Shown here: in pieces, positions 17,968-27,297 of the stretch
How positions within the stretch are numbered: position 1 is the first letter of the stretch
How the letters are laid out: each line of letters opens with the position of its first letter
Origin: Bacteroidaceae bacterium
GTDB taxonomy: Bacteria > Bacteroidota > Bacteroidia > Bacteroidales > Bacteroidaceae
DNA: 64,000 bases
NCBI GenBank assembly: GCA_024401095.1
Contig: JAKSLR010000009.1
Coordinates: 18,217-82,216 of the forward strand
Reading direction: 5' to 3'
Made by a program: the position numbers and the translations under genes
Notes under the pieces: model-generated
Database searches by the model: none
Told to the model about the DNA's origin: nothing
What the model saw: only the letters and a program-made list of their open reading frames with translations

Positions 17968-18879
17968 TTACTTTATTTTGTCTTTTTTCCCAAAGAGTGA
18001 AAAATGTACATAGCGCTTAGGGTGTTCCTTCAAGTCTCCCATCAGGCTTGCAGCATTTGCAGAAGTCTCAGCCAAATTATTGTATAAGGTAGGATCATTC
18101 ATCAAGAGCCCAAGGGTGTTGTCCTTGCTGTTCAGCTTGTCCGTCAGTGTTTCTACATTGCTTAATGTACTGTTTACGCGTGCCATCAATCCTTCTACGT
18201 CAATCTGGTTTACCTTAGCATCTAAGTCTTTTACCATGATATTTGTATTCTGGCTCATTTCGTTTAAGTTCCTGGTCAGCATTGGGATGTCTTTTTCAAG
18301 CAGGTGATCCAGCTTTGCTGTTGCGCGATCCAGATTAGAAGTCATGTGATCGGTGTTGTGTAAAATGTTCGCAATGGATGGATCTGCCAGCAGAGTATTT
18401 ACCGATGCCAATATGGAATCCAGTTTTGGGATAATCCTTTCTATCTGTGGAATCATGTTGGATGCTGTTTCTACAAGGCCACCCATGGTGCCGCCAGGTA
18501 TGGTATCTGCAGGCTCATACTTCTGACGTGGATTGTTTGCCAGAAGTAGGTGAAGTTTGATTGTTCCTAGCATTTCCTTCTCTAGTGCAGCGGTACTTCC
18601 TGCAGGGATGCGCAAGTCTTTGTCTACGCTGATTTCTACAGTAACATGCTTTGGATTGTTGTAATCGTATATAATGTTGCTGACTACACCTATACTATAA
18701 CCGTCTGCATAGACAGGACTGGATTTTGTTAATCCTCCTGCATCCTCAAGAGCTACATAATATACATTCTCTGTCTTAAAGAGATTCATTCCTTTGAGGA
18801 AATTTATACCATAGTACAAAACTCCAATTGTTAGTAGGCCAATGATGCCTAAAATGACTTCTTTAATATATCGTGTCAT
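17968..18879 (-). CDS. MCE family lipid-transport protein (MlaD-like)
   Basis: A 303-residue protein with one N-terminal membrane anchor (EVILGIIGLLTIGVLYYGINFL), then an MCE domain (about 38-120: YYVALEDAGGLTKSSPVYADG, VEISVDKDLRIPAGSTAAL) and a long helical coiled-coil tail rich in Asn/Asp/Leu. MCE proteins form hexameric rings in the periplasm that move phospholipids between membranes. ATG 18879 lies seven bases after the amidase stop; the frame extends upstream inside the amidase gene. No MlaE/MlaF partner lies nearby. The amidase-MCE pairing is usual in Bacteroidales, so the two form an envelope operon. Confidence 0.88.
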   Translation of the reverse strand: MTRYIKEVILGIIGLLTIGVLYYGINFLKGMNLFKTENVYYVALEDAGGLTKSSPVYADGYSIGVVSNIIYDYNNPKHVTVEISVDKDLRIPAGSTAALEKEMLGTIKLHLLLANNPRQKYEPADTIPGGTMGGLVETASNMIPQIERIIPKLDSILASVNTLLADPSIANILHNTDHMTSNLDRATAKLDHLLEKDIPMLTRNLNEMSQNTNIMVKDLDAKVNQIDVEGLMARVNSTLSNVETLTDKLNSKDNTLGLLMNDPTLYNNLAETSANAASLMGDLKEHPKRYVHFSLFGKKDKIK

Positions 18880-18886
18880 GGCTCTA

Positions 18887-20074
18887 TTATTTCTTATTTG
18901 CTTTAAAAAGGGCAATCGCCTCATTAACATCTTTCATCTTTTCTCCATTCATGAATGCTATGATAAAGCAATCCTTGAATTTTGTCAGAAGGTCTTTCCT
19001 CATCTTATAGATTTCATTGTAGTTGGTTGATGATCCATAAGTATATTTGTAGATCTTTCCTTCTTTATAATGTTCTACATTTTTTAATCCTTTGAATTTT
19101 GCATCTCCTGCTTTTAATATTCGGTCAGCTGTCATAAATTGGATTTTGAAGACAGGTGCTCCTTTTTCGGCATCATTCGATGAGGTAGTCTTCTGGACTT
19201 CGTTGACCTTAGCTTCTTCTTTTTTTGTGACAGGAGCAGGTTCTGGTTCTGCAGTCATAATAGGTTCTGGTGTTTCTGCCAATGTGGAAGTTGCGCCAGT
19301 ACCAGTCTTGCCTTTCTTGTAGGCCACGAATGCCTGATAAATTGAGCGTGCCATCGTTGCAGAGCCGTTGTCGGAGCTCAAATATTGAGCTTCATCAAGA
19401 GTTGAAATATAGCCCAGCTCTATCAATACACTAGCCATAGTGGTTTCTCTTAAGACTAGGAAACCGGCTTGTTTCACTCCTTTATCTATACGTTTTGCAT
19501 TATTGCGGAACTGACTTTGAACCTTTTTTGCAAAATTTACGCTCTGACTCATATTTGCATCTTGCATATATTCAAAGATGATGTAGCTTTCTGAAGAATT
19601 CGGATTAAAGCCTTTATAAGTTTGCTTGTAGTTGCTCTCCAAAAGAATAGCCTCATTCTCTCGCTTTGCTACTGCCAGATTTTCTTCTGCACGTGCCATA
19701 CCTAGTGTGTATGTCTCTGCACCTCGCACGGTACCTTTTGGTACAGCATTGGTATGGATGGAGATAAAGAGGTCTGCTTTTGCCTGGTTTGCAATTTGTG
19801 CTCTGCGTTGCAACTCAACAAAGACATCGGTTTTACGTGTATAGACCACTTTAACGTCAGAGCAGTTTTGCTCTATGAGTCTTCCCAGTGCTAATGCTGT
19901 TTTCAAATTAATGTCTTTCTCTCTGATTTTCTTGTTGGTAGCACCTGGGTCATGACCACCATGGCCAGCGTCAATGACCACCACAAATTTCTTTGGGGCA
20001 GGATTTGACTGAGCTATGGATGGCATTACAAAAGCCACCAGTAAAAAAATATAACAGAAGATGTTTCTACTCAT
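18887..20074 (-). CDS. N-acetylmuramoyl-L-alanine amidase (Amidase_3)
   Basis: A secreted peptidoglycan amidase of 395 residues that cuts the glycan-peptide bond. A signal peptide (SRNIFCYIFLLVAFVMPSIAQ) leads into the Amidase_3 domain. Zinc-ligand motifs seen: VVIDAGHGGHDPGATN, the NEAILLESNY segment with the Glu ligand, DLFISIHTNA, and the catalytic Glu in TMASVLIELGYIS. After a Thr/Glu/Pro-rich linker (PEPIMTAEPEPAPV) there is a C-terminal domain of about 100 residues (FKIQFMTADRILKAGDAKFKG) that resembles a SPOR-like, septum-targeting module, though this is tentative. It is first in the operon with the MCE gene. Confidence 0.92.
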   Translation of the reverse strand: MSRNIFCYIFLLVAFVMPSIAQSNPAPKKFVVVIDAGHGGHDPGATNKKIREKDINLKTALALGRLIEQNCSDVKVVYTRKTDVFVELQRRAQIANQAKADLFISIHTNAVPKGTVRGAETYTLGMARAEENLAVAKRENEAILLESNYKQTYKGFNPNSSESYIIFEYMQDANMSQSVNFAKKVQSQFRNNAKRIDKGVKQAGFLVLRETTMASVLIELGYISTLDEAQYLSSDNGSATMARSIYQAFVAYKKGKTGTGATSTLAETPEPIMTAEPEPAPVTKKEEAKVNEVQKTTSSNDAEKGAPVFKIQFMTADRILKAGDAKFKGLKNVEHYKEGKIYKYTYGSSTNYNEIYKMRKDLLTKFKDCFIIAFMNGEKMKDVNEAIALFKANKK

Positions 20075-20083
20075 ACAGATTAA

Positions 20084-21253
20084 TTATAGGTTTCTTTTCG
20101 AGGTTAGTTTGTCAATGATCAGTGCAATGGAACCATCGCCAGTTACGTTGCAGGCTGTACCAAAGCTATCCATGGCAATGTACAAGGCAATCATAAGTGC
20201 CTGGTCTGTTTCTGTAAATCCTAACATGGAAGCTAAAACACCTAAGGCAGCCATAATGGCACCACCAGGAACACCTGGAGCTGCAACCATGGTTATGCCA
20301 AGCATGCAGATAAAGCCAAAGAATATATTGAAATCATAAGACATGCCCTGCATCATCATGAGTGCTACTGCACATGCTACAATCTTCAGCATACTGCCAG
20401 ATAGGTGAATGGTTGCACACAATGGAATGACAAAACCTGCTATCTCTTCCGAAACACCGTTCTTGACGGTTTGTGCCAAAGTAATAGGAATGGTAGCTGC
20501 ACTACTTTGGGTACCTAGTGCAGTAAAATAGGCTGGCAGCATTCTCTTCAACAGCAGGAGAGGATTCTTTCTGACCACGATACCTGCAATGGCATACAAA
20601 AAGATCAGCCAGAAGATATGTAACAAGAAAATGATTCCGATGATGCCGGCGAATACTTTCAAGACACGGAAAACCTCACCAGAAGCTGTCATGTTTAAAA
20701 AGATACCGAAGATATAGATAGGAAGTAACGGTATAATGACAGATTGGATGGTACGGGTTATAATGTCTTTAAATTCGTTGCAGACTTCCTGCAGACGATT
20801 TCCTTTGATGTAAGTGATGCCAAGTCCAATAGTAAAGGCCAGAATGAGCGCTGTCATGACGTTCATGAGTGGTGGCATGGAAATCGTGAAAAAGGGTTCC
20901 GGAGAAACCGATTGAACCTCGGTCTGGAAGTTGTTGACTTGAGTATCAATCAGACTAGGAAAAGAACTGATGCTGATACCATATGAAACACAACCTGCTA
21001 TTAAGGTAAAACCATAAGCGATGGCTACAGTTGTCAGAAGAAGTTTCTTTGCCTTCTTGCCAATATCTGCAATGGCAGGGGATACTAAACCCAAGATAAT
21101 GAGTGGAATAATGAAAGAAAGGAATTCGCTGAAAATAGAATTGAACGTACTGAAAATACGTACGATACTTACAGGTAACCAAATTCCACAAACTATACCT
21201 AAAGCAATAGCAACTAATATTCTGGGCAACAATCCTAAACTCTTAATACTCAT
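20084..21253 (-). CDS. Dicarboxylate/amino acid:cation symporter
   Basis: A 389-residue membrane carrier of the DAACS/glutamate-transporter family. Recognisable are the re-entrant loop segment GTQSSAATIPITLAQTV (about 255-271) and the substrate-binding helix MDSFGTACNVTGDGSIALI near the C-terminus, plus about eight hydrophobic helices. Members use sodium or proton gradients to import glutamate, aspartate, serine/threonine or C4-dicarboxylates; the substrate here is unclear. It starts near 21253 with a -7 box TATCTTTG at 21282-21289 on the minus strand, and ends nine bases before the amidase start, so it may be co-transcribed with the envelope operon. Confidence 0.9.
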   Translation of the reverse strand: MSIKSLGLLPRILVAIALGIVCGIWLPVSIVRIFSTFNSIFSEFLSFIIPLIILGLVSPAIADIGKKAKKLLLTTVAIAYGFTLIAGCVSYGISISSFPSLIDTQVNNFQTEVQSVSPEPFFTISMPPLMNVMTALILAFTIGLGITYIKGNRLQEVCNEFKDIITRTIQSVIIPLLPIYIFGIFLNMTASGEVFRVLKVFAGIIGIIFLLHIFWLIFLYAIAGIVVRKNPLLLLKRMLPAYFTALGTQSSAATIPITLAQTVKNGVSEEIAGFVIPLCATIHLSGSMLKIVACAVALMMMQGMSYDFNIFFGFICMLGITMVAAPGVPGGAIMAALGVLASMLGFTETDQALMIALYIAMDSFGTACNVTGDGSIALIIDKLTSKRNL

Positions 21254-21371
21254 GGTTTCCTTATTTTCCTATTTTCTGTTGCAAAGATACTTAAAATATC
21301 CATTTTAATTCGTGCTTTCTTTAGGAAAAGGTGTATTTTTGCATTAAATAACGAATAAAAGCCCCCTTTAT

Positions 21372-21911
21372 ATGAGAAATTATCAGCAAATAATAGATAA
21401 ATATTATCCAGAAAGCAATGAACTGAAGCAGATTTTGATGGTGCATTCCCGTAAGGTTGCAGACAAGGCATTGGCCATTGCCAAGGCTCATCCGGAATTA
21501 AATCTAGATGTGGATTTTCTAGAGGAGGCATCCATGCTTCATGATTTAGGAATTTTTCGGACAGATGCGGCTGGAATTCAGTGCTTTGGTACAGAACCTT
21601 ATATCTGCCATGGCAGTATCGGTTCTGAGATTCTAAGGGCAGAAGGATGGCCTCTTCATGCGCTGGTTTGCGAACGCCATACCGGGGCAGGACTATCTCT
21701 CCGCCAGATACAGGAGCAGAATTTGCCAGTACCTCATCGGGAACTCATGCCTGTCAGCTTGGAGGAACAGGTAATCTGCTATGCCGATAAATTCTTCTCA
21801 AAAACACGCCCATCTGAGGAGAAAACCTTTGAACGTGCCTTGAAAAGTTTACAGAAATTTGGTCCGGAAGGAGTGGCTAGATTTGAGGAGTGGCATCGCC
21901 GATTTGGTTGA
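21372..21911 (+). CDS. HD domain phosphohydrolase
   Basis: A 179-residue HD-domain protein: HSRKVADKALAIAK holds the first His, ASMLHDLGIF is the HD pair, HGSIGSEILR the next His, and CYADKFFSK the final Asp. Members are metal-dependent phosphohydrolases acting on nucleotides or RNA; this short single-domain form has no defined substrate. It is divergent from the symporter gene, with -7 TATTTTTG at about 21341-21348 and TTCG about 21 bases further up. Downstream is lptD, 73 bases away, possibly under its own signal. Confidence 0.88.
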   Translation: MRNYQQIIDKYYPESNELKQILMVHSRKVADKALAIAKAHPELNLDVDFLEEASMLHDLGIFRTDAAGIQCFGTEPYICHGSIGSEILRAEGWPLHALVCERHTGAGLSLRQIQEQNLPVPHRELMPVSLEEQVICYADKFFSKTRPSEEKTFERALKSLQKFGPEGVARFEEWHRRFG

Positions 21912-21984
21912 TAAATCTTAAAAATTATATTTTTAATGCTTTTTTTAGGGGATAATTGCTCGTAAAGATGTAAATTTGCACCTC

Positions 21985-24906
21985 GTGAAGAGAATTACCC
22001 ACATATTAGCCTTCCTGTTTCTGGTTGTTTTGGTTCACGCCACTACAGGAGATTTCTTTGTGTCAGGTCTGGCGCAGAGTGATAAAGTTGGTATCTCCGA
22101 TGCTATTCCGCAAGATACTGTTCCTTTGCGTCAGCGTATGAAGGCGCGTCGTTCCAGAAACAGTAATACCCGTAGCTATAAGAATCCGATGGATTCCATC
22201 CGTCAGGCAGTTGCTGCACAGGCACTTCAGGATTCTATACCTCAAAACGAAGCTGTAGTTCCAGATTCATCGGATGTCAATTTGTCTTTGGCATTGAATG
22301 ATTCTTTGGCAGCCGACACATTGGCACTGGATACTGTATCTAAGAAAAAGGACGGGTTGGAAGCTCCTGTCTCTTATGAGGCAAAGGACTCTGTCTGGTA
22401 TTTTATGGATTCTGGTACTATTTTCATGTACGGAGAGAGTAAGGTTGGCTACCAGAATATGGAGCTGAATGCAGAATTGATCACCGTTAATGTGGATAGC
22501 ACCATTGTTCATGCCTATGGTGTTTCTGATAGCTTGGGCACAGTAAAAGGTAAGCCTGTCTTCAAAGAAGGTGGTTCTGAGTATCAGTCAGAGCAGATGA
22601 GCTATAATTTCAAGACGGGTAAAGGATACATTACAAATGTGGATACGCAACAGGATGACGGTTTCTTGACTGCTGAGCGTACAAAGAAGAATAAGGATAA
22701 TGAAATGTTTCTGGAACATGGACGTTATACCACCTGTGATGCGGAACACCCACACTTTTATATTGCCTTGAGTCGTGCTAAGGTACGTCCTAAAAAGGAT
22801 GTCTTCTTTGGTCCAGCCTGGTTGGTAGTGGAGGATGTGCCTATTCCATTTGCATTGCCATTTGGATTCTTCCCATTCTCTGACAGTAATTATTCTTCGG
22901 GTTTCTTGATGCCTAGCTATGGTGAAGACAGCAATCGCGGATTCTACTTGCGCGATGGTGGCTACTATTTTGCCATCAATGATCACCTTGACTTGAAGGT
23001 CTTGGGTGAAATCTATACAAAGGGTTCTTGGGGTATCAATGCTTCTTCAAATTATAATAAGCGTTACCGTTACAGAGGTAGTTTCAGCTTCGACTATCAG
23101 GTGTTTAAGACTGGCGACAAGAACTTCCCGGATTACTCAGAAACCAAGAGTTTCAGCTTACGCTGGAACCATTCTCAGGATTCTAAGGCCAATCCGAACA
23201 GTACTTTCTCTGCTAACGTAAACTACTCAACATCGGCATACGACAAGACTTCCATGTCTTCTCTCTATAATCCTACACAGCATGCGCAGAGTACCAAGAC
23301 TTCAAGTATCAGTTATTCCCGTACCTTCTCGGAAATTGGCTTGACGCTGTCATCCAGTGCCAATGTCTCTATGTCATCCCGTGACTCAACCATCAGTATG
23401 ACATTGCCTGACTTGAATATTACCTTGGCACGTTTTAATCCATTTAAGCGTAAGCATGCGGCAGGAAAAGAGCGTTGGTATGAGAAGATTGCCTTAAGCT
23501 ATACAGGTAACTTGAGTAACAGAATCAATACAAAGGAAAATCTGATTCTGCATTCTAACCTGATTAAGGATTGGAAGAATGGATTCAAGCACACTATTCC
23601 GGTTACTGCTTCTTTCTCCCTGTTTAAGTACATCAACGTTTCACCTTCGTTGAACTATACTGAACGCTGGTATACAGACAAGGAGATCCGTTCTTGGGAT
23701 GAAGTTCGAGGGGTAGAGAAACGGGATACTGTCTATGGCTTCCACCGTGTGGCAAACTGGAATCTTTCCCTTTCTGCCAATACCAAGATCTATGGTATGT
23801 ACAAGCCATGGAAGATGTTCGGTGACAAGATTGAAATGATTCGTCACGTCATCACTCCTACATTGAGCTATAGTTATGCCCCAGACTTCTCTGCAAGCCG
23901 CTACGGATATTATGATACATATCTGAAGACAGATGCTGATGGTACCGTGACTGCCGTCACTTATTCTCCTTACAGCAGCGGTATGTTCGGTGTTCCTGGA
24001 GCAGGAAAGACCGGAAGTATTTCCATGGGTCTGTCTAATAATCTGGAGATGAAGGTAAAGGATGAAAAGAGTGATTCTGCAACAAGTAAGAAGATCAGTC
24101 TGATAGATGAACTCAGCATGAACATGTCCTATAATACGGCTGCCCAGAGACAGCCTTGGAGTGACCTGTCTATGAACATCCGCTTGAAGTTGACAAAGAG
24201 CTACACATTCAACATGAATGCAGTCTTTGCAACCTATGCCTATGAATTAGATGACAAGGGTAATGTTTATGTGGGTGATCATACGGAATGGGGATATGGA
24301 CGTTGGGGCCGTTTCCAGGGTATGAGCCAGCACTTGTCATACACATTGGATAATCAGAAAGTCTTGAATCTCTTCAAGAAAAAAGTCAAAGAAGAGAAGA
24401 ACAACAAGACTGGAGATGACGATGATGACGACGATGAGTCACTTGACACGCCTCAGACACAGAAGCAGGGTAAAGGTTCCAGCCACAATGAGTCTGCTGC
24501 AATTGACGATGATGGCTATATGAAGTTCAAGATGCCTTGGACCCTCTCCCTGTCCTATAGTGTGACCATGGCAGAGAATAAGACTCGCGAAAAGTTTAAT
24601 GAGAAAAGCATGCGCTATCCTTATAAGTTGACACACCAGTTCAACCTTTCTGGTACACTGAAGATTTCCAATGCATGGAACTGTAGCTACACCAGTGGTT
24701 ATGACTTTACAAATCATCGTCTGTCAACGACTACTGTCAATATCAACCGTGACTTGCATTGCTTCACCCTTTCTGGTGGCTTAGTGTTGAGCTCTTATGG
24801 TTATACCTCTTATAACTTTACTATCCGAGCAACCTCAGGTCAGCTGGCCGATGCATTGAAGTATGATAAGCGAAGCGCTGCCAATAATTCTGTTCAGTGG
24901 TACTAA
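21985..24906 (+). CDS. lptD: LPS-assembly protein LptD-like outer-membrane protein
   Basis: A 973-residue protein with a signal peptide ([19 protein letters not shown]) that I read from GTG 21985; the frame also allows TTG 21976. Residues about 130-270 form an OstA/LptA-like beta-jellyroll (YEAKDSVWYFMDSGTIFMYG, GTVKGKPVFKEGG), and the rest is a large outer-membrane barrel (VEDVPIPFALPFGFFPF, SSGFLMPSYG). LptD inserts lipopolysaccharide into the outer leaflet. An Asp-rich run (seven Asp then Glu, near residue 810) followed by a Lys/Gln linker interrupts the barrel, presumably as a surface or periplasmic loop. Ung follows after 12 bases. Confidence 0.9.
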   Translation: MKRITHILAFLFLVVLVHATTGDFFVSGLAQSDKVGISDAIPQDTVPLRQRMKARRSRNSNTRSYKNPMDSIRQAVAAQALQDSIPQNEAVVPDSSDVNLSLALNDSLAADTLALDTVSKKKDGLEAPVSYEAKDSVWYFMDSGTIFMYGESKVGYQNMELNAELITVNVDSTIVHAYGVSDSLGTVKGKPVFKEGGSEYQSEQMSYNFKTGKGYITNVDTQQDDGFLTAERTKKNKDNEMFLEHGRYTTCDAEHPHFYIALSRAKVRPKKDVFFGPAWLVVEDVPIPFALPFGFFPFSDSNYSSGFLMPSYGEDSNRGFYLRDGGYYFAINDHLDLKVLGEIYTKGSWGINASSNYNKRYRYRGSFSFDYQVFKTGDKNFPDYSETKSFSLRWNHSQDSKANPNSTFSANVNYSTSAYDKTSMSSLYNPTQHAQSTKTSSISYSRTFSEIGLTLSSSANVSMSSRDSTISMTLPDLNITLARFNPFKRKHAAGKERWYEKIALSYTGNLSNRINTKENLILHSNLIKDWKNGFKHTIPVTASFSLFKYINVSPSLNYTERWYTDKEIRSWDEVRGVEKRDTVYGFHRVANWNLSLSANTKIYGMYKPWKMFGDKIEMIRHVITPTLSYSYAPDFSASRYGYYDTYLKTDADGTVTAVTYSPYSSGMFGVPGAGKTGSISMGLSNNLEMKVKDEKSDSATSKKISLIDELSMNMSYNTAAQRQPWSDLSMNIRLKLTKSYTFNMNAVFATYAYELDDKGNVYVGDHTEWGYGRWGRFQGMSQHLSYTLDNQKVLNLFKKKVKEEKNNKTGDDDDDDDESLDTPQTQKQGKGSSHNESAAIDDDGYMKFKMPWTLSLSYSVTMAENKTREKFNEKSMRYPYKLTHQFNLSGTLKISNAWNCSYTSGYDFTNHRLSTTTVNINRDLHCFTLSGGLVLSSYGYTSYNFTIRATSGQLADALKYDKRSAANNSVQWY

Positions 24907-24918
24907 TTTTTGATAATC

Positions 24919-25581
24919 ATGGATGTAAAGATTGAGAGTGGGTGGAAAGCACAGTTGCAGAGTGAATTCGACAAACCGTATTTTGCTCAGCTTACTCAGT
25001 TTGTTCGTCAGGAATATGCTACCACTACTGTATATCCTCCAGGAAAGCTTATTTTTAATGCTTTTGATCTTTGTCCATTTGATAAGGTACGTGTTGTCAT
25101 TATCGGGCAGGATCCCTACCATGAACCCGGACAGGCGCATGGCTTGTGCTTCTCTGTGAACGATGGTGTGCAGTTCCCTCCATCTTTACAAAACATATTT
25201 AAGGAGATTAACAGCGATTTAGGCACCCCTATACCTACAAGTGGAAACTTGACTCGCTGGGCAGAACAGGGTGTGTTGCTGCTCAACGCTACATTGACCG
25301 TTCGTGCACATCAGGCAGGCAGCCATCAGCACAGAGGATGGGAAGAATTTACCGATGCTGTCATCCGTAAGGTCAATGAGAACCGTGAACATGTGGTTTT
25401 CATTCTTTGGGGAAGTTATGCACAGAAGAAAGGTGCTTTCATTGATCGCAGTCGTCATTTGGTGCTGACTTCAGCTCATCCATCTCCATTGTCAGTTTAC
25501 CGTGGATTCTATGGGAATCATCACTTCAGTTTAGCCAATGATTACCTACAGAAAAACGGGCTACCGCCTGTTCAGTGGTAA
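24919..25581 (+). CDS. ung: Uracil-DNA glycosylase
   Basis: Ung removes uracil from DNA in base-excision repair. The 220-residue protein shows the water-activating loop [18 protein letters not shown] (catalytic Asp), the Ser/Pro stretch [23 protein letters not shown] and the leucine-loop motif [14 protein letters not shown] 24919 is chosen over a TTG at 24910. It follows lptD by 12 bases and is convergent with asnA, whose stop lies 32 bases away. Confidence 0.96.
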   Translation: MDVKIESGWKAQLQSEFDKPYFAQLTQFVRQEYATTTVYPPGKLIFNAFDLCPFDKVRVVIIGQDPYHEPGQAHGLCFSVNDGVQFPPSLQNIFKEINSDLGTPIPTSGNLTRWAEQGVLLLNATLTVRAHQAGSHQHRGWEEFTDAVIRKVNENREHVVFILWGSYAQKKGAFIDRSRHLVLTSAHPSPLSVYRGFYGNHHFSLANDYLQKNGLPPVQW

Positions 25582-25613
25582 CCCGTCTTCTATTATTCAC
25601 TATTCTTTTTATT

Positions 25614-26651
25614 TTAAATAAGAGGGAAGCCTGCATTCTTGCATTCTTCACGCATGTCTTCTGGCCAGATACTTGCTTGGATTTCTCCAATGTGAGCCTT
25701 GCGAAGGAAATACATACAGAGTCGGCTCTGGCCAATACCACCTCCCACAGTCAATGGAAGACTGTCTTCCATCAGACGCTTGTGGAAATAGAGTTCCAGG
25801 CGTTCCTGTTTTCCTGTCAGTTCCAGCTGGTGCAGCAAAGCCTTCTTGTCCACACGGATACCCATGGATGAAAGTTCCAGGGCATGACCCAGAATATCGT
25901 TCCATACCAGCAGGTCACCGTTCAGTCCTGGTAAACCGTTTTCTCCTAGGGTTGTCCAGTCGTCATAGTCTGGTGCGCGCAGGTCGTGCTCTTCGCCATT
26001 GGCCAGCTTTCCTCCAATACCTATTATAAATACAGCACCATATTTCTTTGTAATGGCATCTTCACGTTCCTTTGGAGTCATGTCTGGATACATCTGGAGA
26101 AGTTCTTCAGAGTGGATGAAGAAAATTTCCTCAGGAAGGATAGGTGTAATTTGTGGATAGGTCTCGTTCACCAGATACTCTGTTCTGCGAAGTGCGTCGT
26201 AGATAGAGCATACCACTTTCTTCAGGAAACCGATGTTTCGGTCTTCGGCAGTGATGACACGTTCCCAGTCCCACTGGTCCACGTAAAGTGAGTGAATGTT
26301 GTCCAGATCCTCATCGGCACGGATCGCATTCATGTCGGTATAGATACCGTAACCAGGTTGAACCTTGTATTCAGCCAATGTGAGGCGCTTCCATTTTGCC
26401 AAAGAGTGAACCACTTCGGCACGTGCATCGCCTAGATCCTTGATAGGGAAGTTTACGGCACGCTCTACGCCGTTCAAGTCATCGTTGATACCTAAACCTC
26501 TCAAGACGAAGAGGGGAGCGGTAACACGACGGAGTCGAAGTGCAGTAGAAAGATTTGCCTGGAAGAAGTCCTTTATTTGTTTAATTGCCTGTTCTGTCTG
26601 TTGTTGGTCGACAAGTCTTTTATATTTTATCGGTTTTATCAAATTACTCAT
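25614..26651 (-). CDS. asnA: Aspartate-ammonia ligase (asparagine synthetase A)
   Basis: AsnA makes asparagine from aspartate, ammonia and ATP. The 345-residue protein has the class II aminoacyl-tRNA-synthetase-like fold. Segments recognised are LSTALRLRRVTAPLFV at the start, AVNFPIKDLGDARAEVVHSL, GYGIYTDMNAIRADE, LYVDQWDWERVI, EHDLRAPDYDDW and the C-terminal LPLTVGGGIGQSRLCMYFL. All are typical of AsnA, so this is a confident call. It is monocistronic, with a well-formed promoter at 26694-26725. Confidence 0.96.
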   Translation of the reverse strand: MSNLIKPIKYKRLVDQQQTEQAIKQIKDFFQANLSTALRLRRVTAPLFVLRGLGINDDLNGVERAVNFPIKDLGDARAEVVHSLAKWKRLTLAEYKVQPGYGIYTDMNAIRADEDLDNIHSLYVDQWDWERVITAEDRNIGFLKKVVCSIYDALRRTEYLVNETYPQITPILPEEIFFIHSEELLQMYPDMTPKEREDAITKKYGAVFIIGIGGKLANGEEHDLRAPDYDDWTTLGENGLPGLNGDLLVWNDILGHALELSSMGIRVDKKALLHQLELTGKQERLELYFHKRLMEDSLPLTVGGGIGQSRLCMYFLRKAHIGEIQASIWPEDMREECKNAGFPLI

Positions 26652-26693
26652 AATAAATACTTGTGTTTCTGATAATAGCTACAATTGGGACTG

Positions 26694-26725
26694 CAAAGAT
26701 AGCATTTTATTTTAATCTACCCAAT
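26694..26725 (-). promoter_or_regulatory. Promoter of asnA
   Basis: On the minus strand ATTG (26722-26725), a 20-base spacer, then TATCTTTG (26694-26701). This matches the Bacteroidetes consensus and lies 43 bases ahead of the asnA start. Confidence 0.75.
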
Positions 26726-26851
26726 ATTTTTGAATAAAATGTTACGAATGGGCTTTGATTACAGTGCAAATTGTTACAAATGGTCTTTTGAAAGAAATAG
26801 TATGAATAATTGTACAAGTCAAAAAAAAGACTTACCTTTGCAGAAAATTAT

Positions 26852-26925
26852 GGCCCTGTAGTTCAGCTGAATAGAATGTCAGATTCCGGTTCTGAAGATC
26901 ATGGGTTTGAATCCCATCGGGGTCA
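26852..26925 (+). tRNA. tRNA-Arg (anticodon CCG)
   Basis: A 74-base cloverleaf. The acceptor GGCCCTG pairs with CGGGGTC including two G-U pairs, and the discriminator base is A. The anticodon stem TCAGA/TCTGA encloses TTCCGGT, giving anticodon CCG for CGG codons. The T arm is ATGGG-TTTGAAT-CCCAT. The 3' CCA is not encoded. TACCTTTG just upstream (about 26833-26840) with ATTG 20 bases before it is its promoter, and an intrinsic terminator follows within ten bases. Confidence 0.95.
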
Positions 26926-26931
26926 CATGAT

Positions 26932-26975
26932 AAAGTTGTAAGTGTTTGATTTTCAATACTTACAACTTTTTTTTG
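26932..26975 (+). terminator. Intrinsic terminator of tRNA-Arg
   Basis: AAAGTTGTAAGT (26932-26943) and ACTTACAACTTT (26958-26969) form a perfect 12-pair stem followed by a long T-run. Confidence 0.93.
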
Positions 26976-27039
26976 TATTTTTTCTCGTTTTATTAAATGG
27001 GCTTTATTTATTTTTATATTCAGAAAAAAAGAGGATGCT

Positions 27040-27072
27040 TCTCCGTTGTTCCTCCGTTGTTCCTCCGTTGAT
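27040..27072. repeat. Three 11-base tandem repeats inside a stem
   Basis: The unit CCTCCGTTGTT occurs three times head to tail; the first copy starts with T for C and the last ends GAT for GTT. AGAGGAT before and ATCCTCT after the array can pair, with an A-run before and a T-run after, so the array would sit in the loop of a terminator-like hairpin. Confidence 0.7.
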
Positions 27073-27252
27073 CCTCTAGTTTTTTTGCGGAAAACGATTG
27101 GAAATGGAACAAAGTAGTAACGAAGGAACAACGAATTTTTAATCGTGATATATAAAAGAATAATCGAACTTCAATACTATGTATCAAAGTTTGGTATATG
27201 GACTTCGAACATATGTCTAGCGACGTGAGAAGTCCGATTAGACACCTTCTCG

Positions 27253-27297
27253 TTAACATCTAATAATAGGGAAATCGTATCTAATAATAGATGTTAA
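27253..27297. promoter_or_regulatory. Candidate BlaI-type operator
   Basis: Two identical CTAATAATAG boxes (27260-27269 and 27281-27290) are 21 bases apart start to start, two helical turns, and are bounded by TTAACAT on the left and its exact inverse ATGTTAA on the right. Each box is itself a near-dyad (CTA-N4-TAG). It lies about 60 bases ahead of the -7 box of the BlaI-type gene. That the repressor binds here is an inference. Confidence 0.5.

Noticed and set aside
26832..27259. Minus-strand frames of 99 and 79 codons in the gap before the BlaI-type gene
   Set aside because: They run through the tRNA-Arg gene, its terminator and the 11-base repeat array; the translations are repeat-derived (RRNNGGTTE-type) and start in no sensible context.
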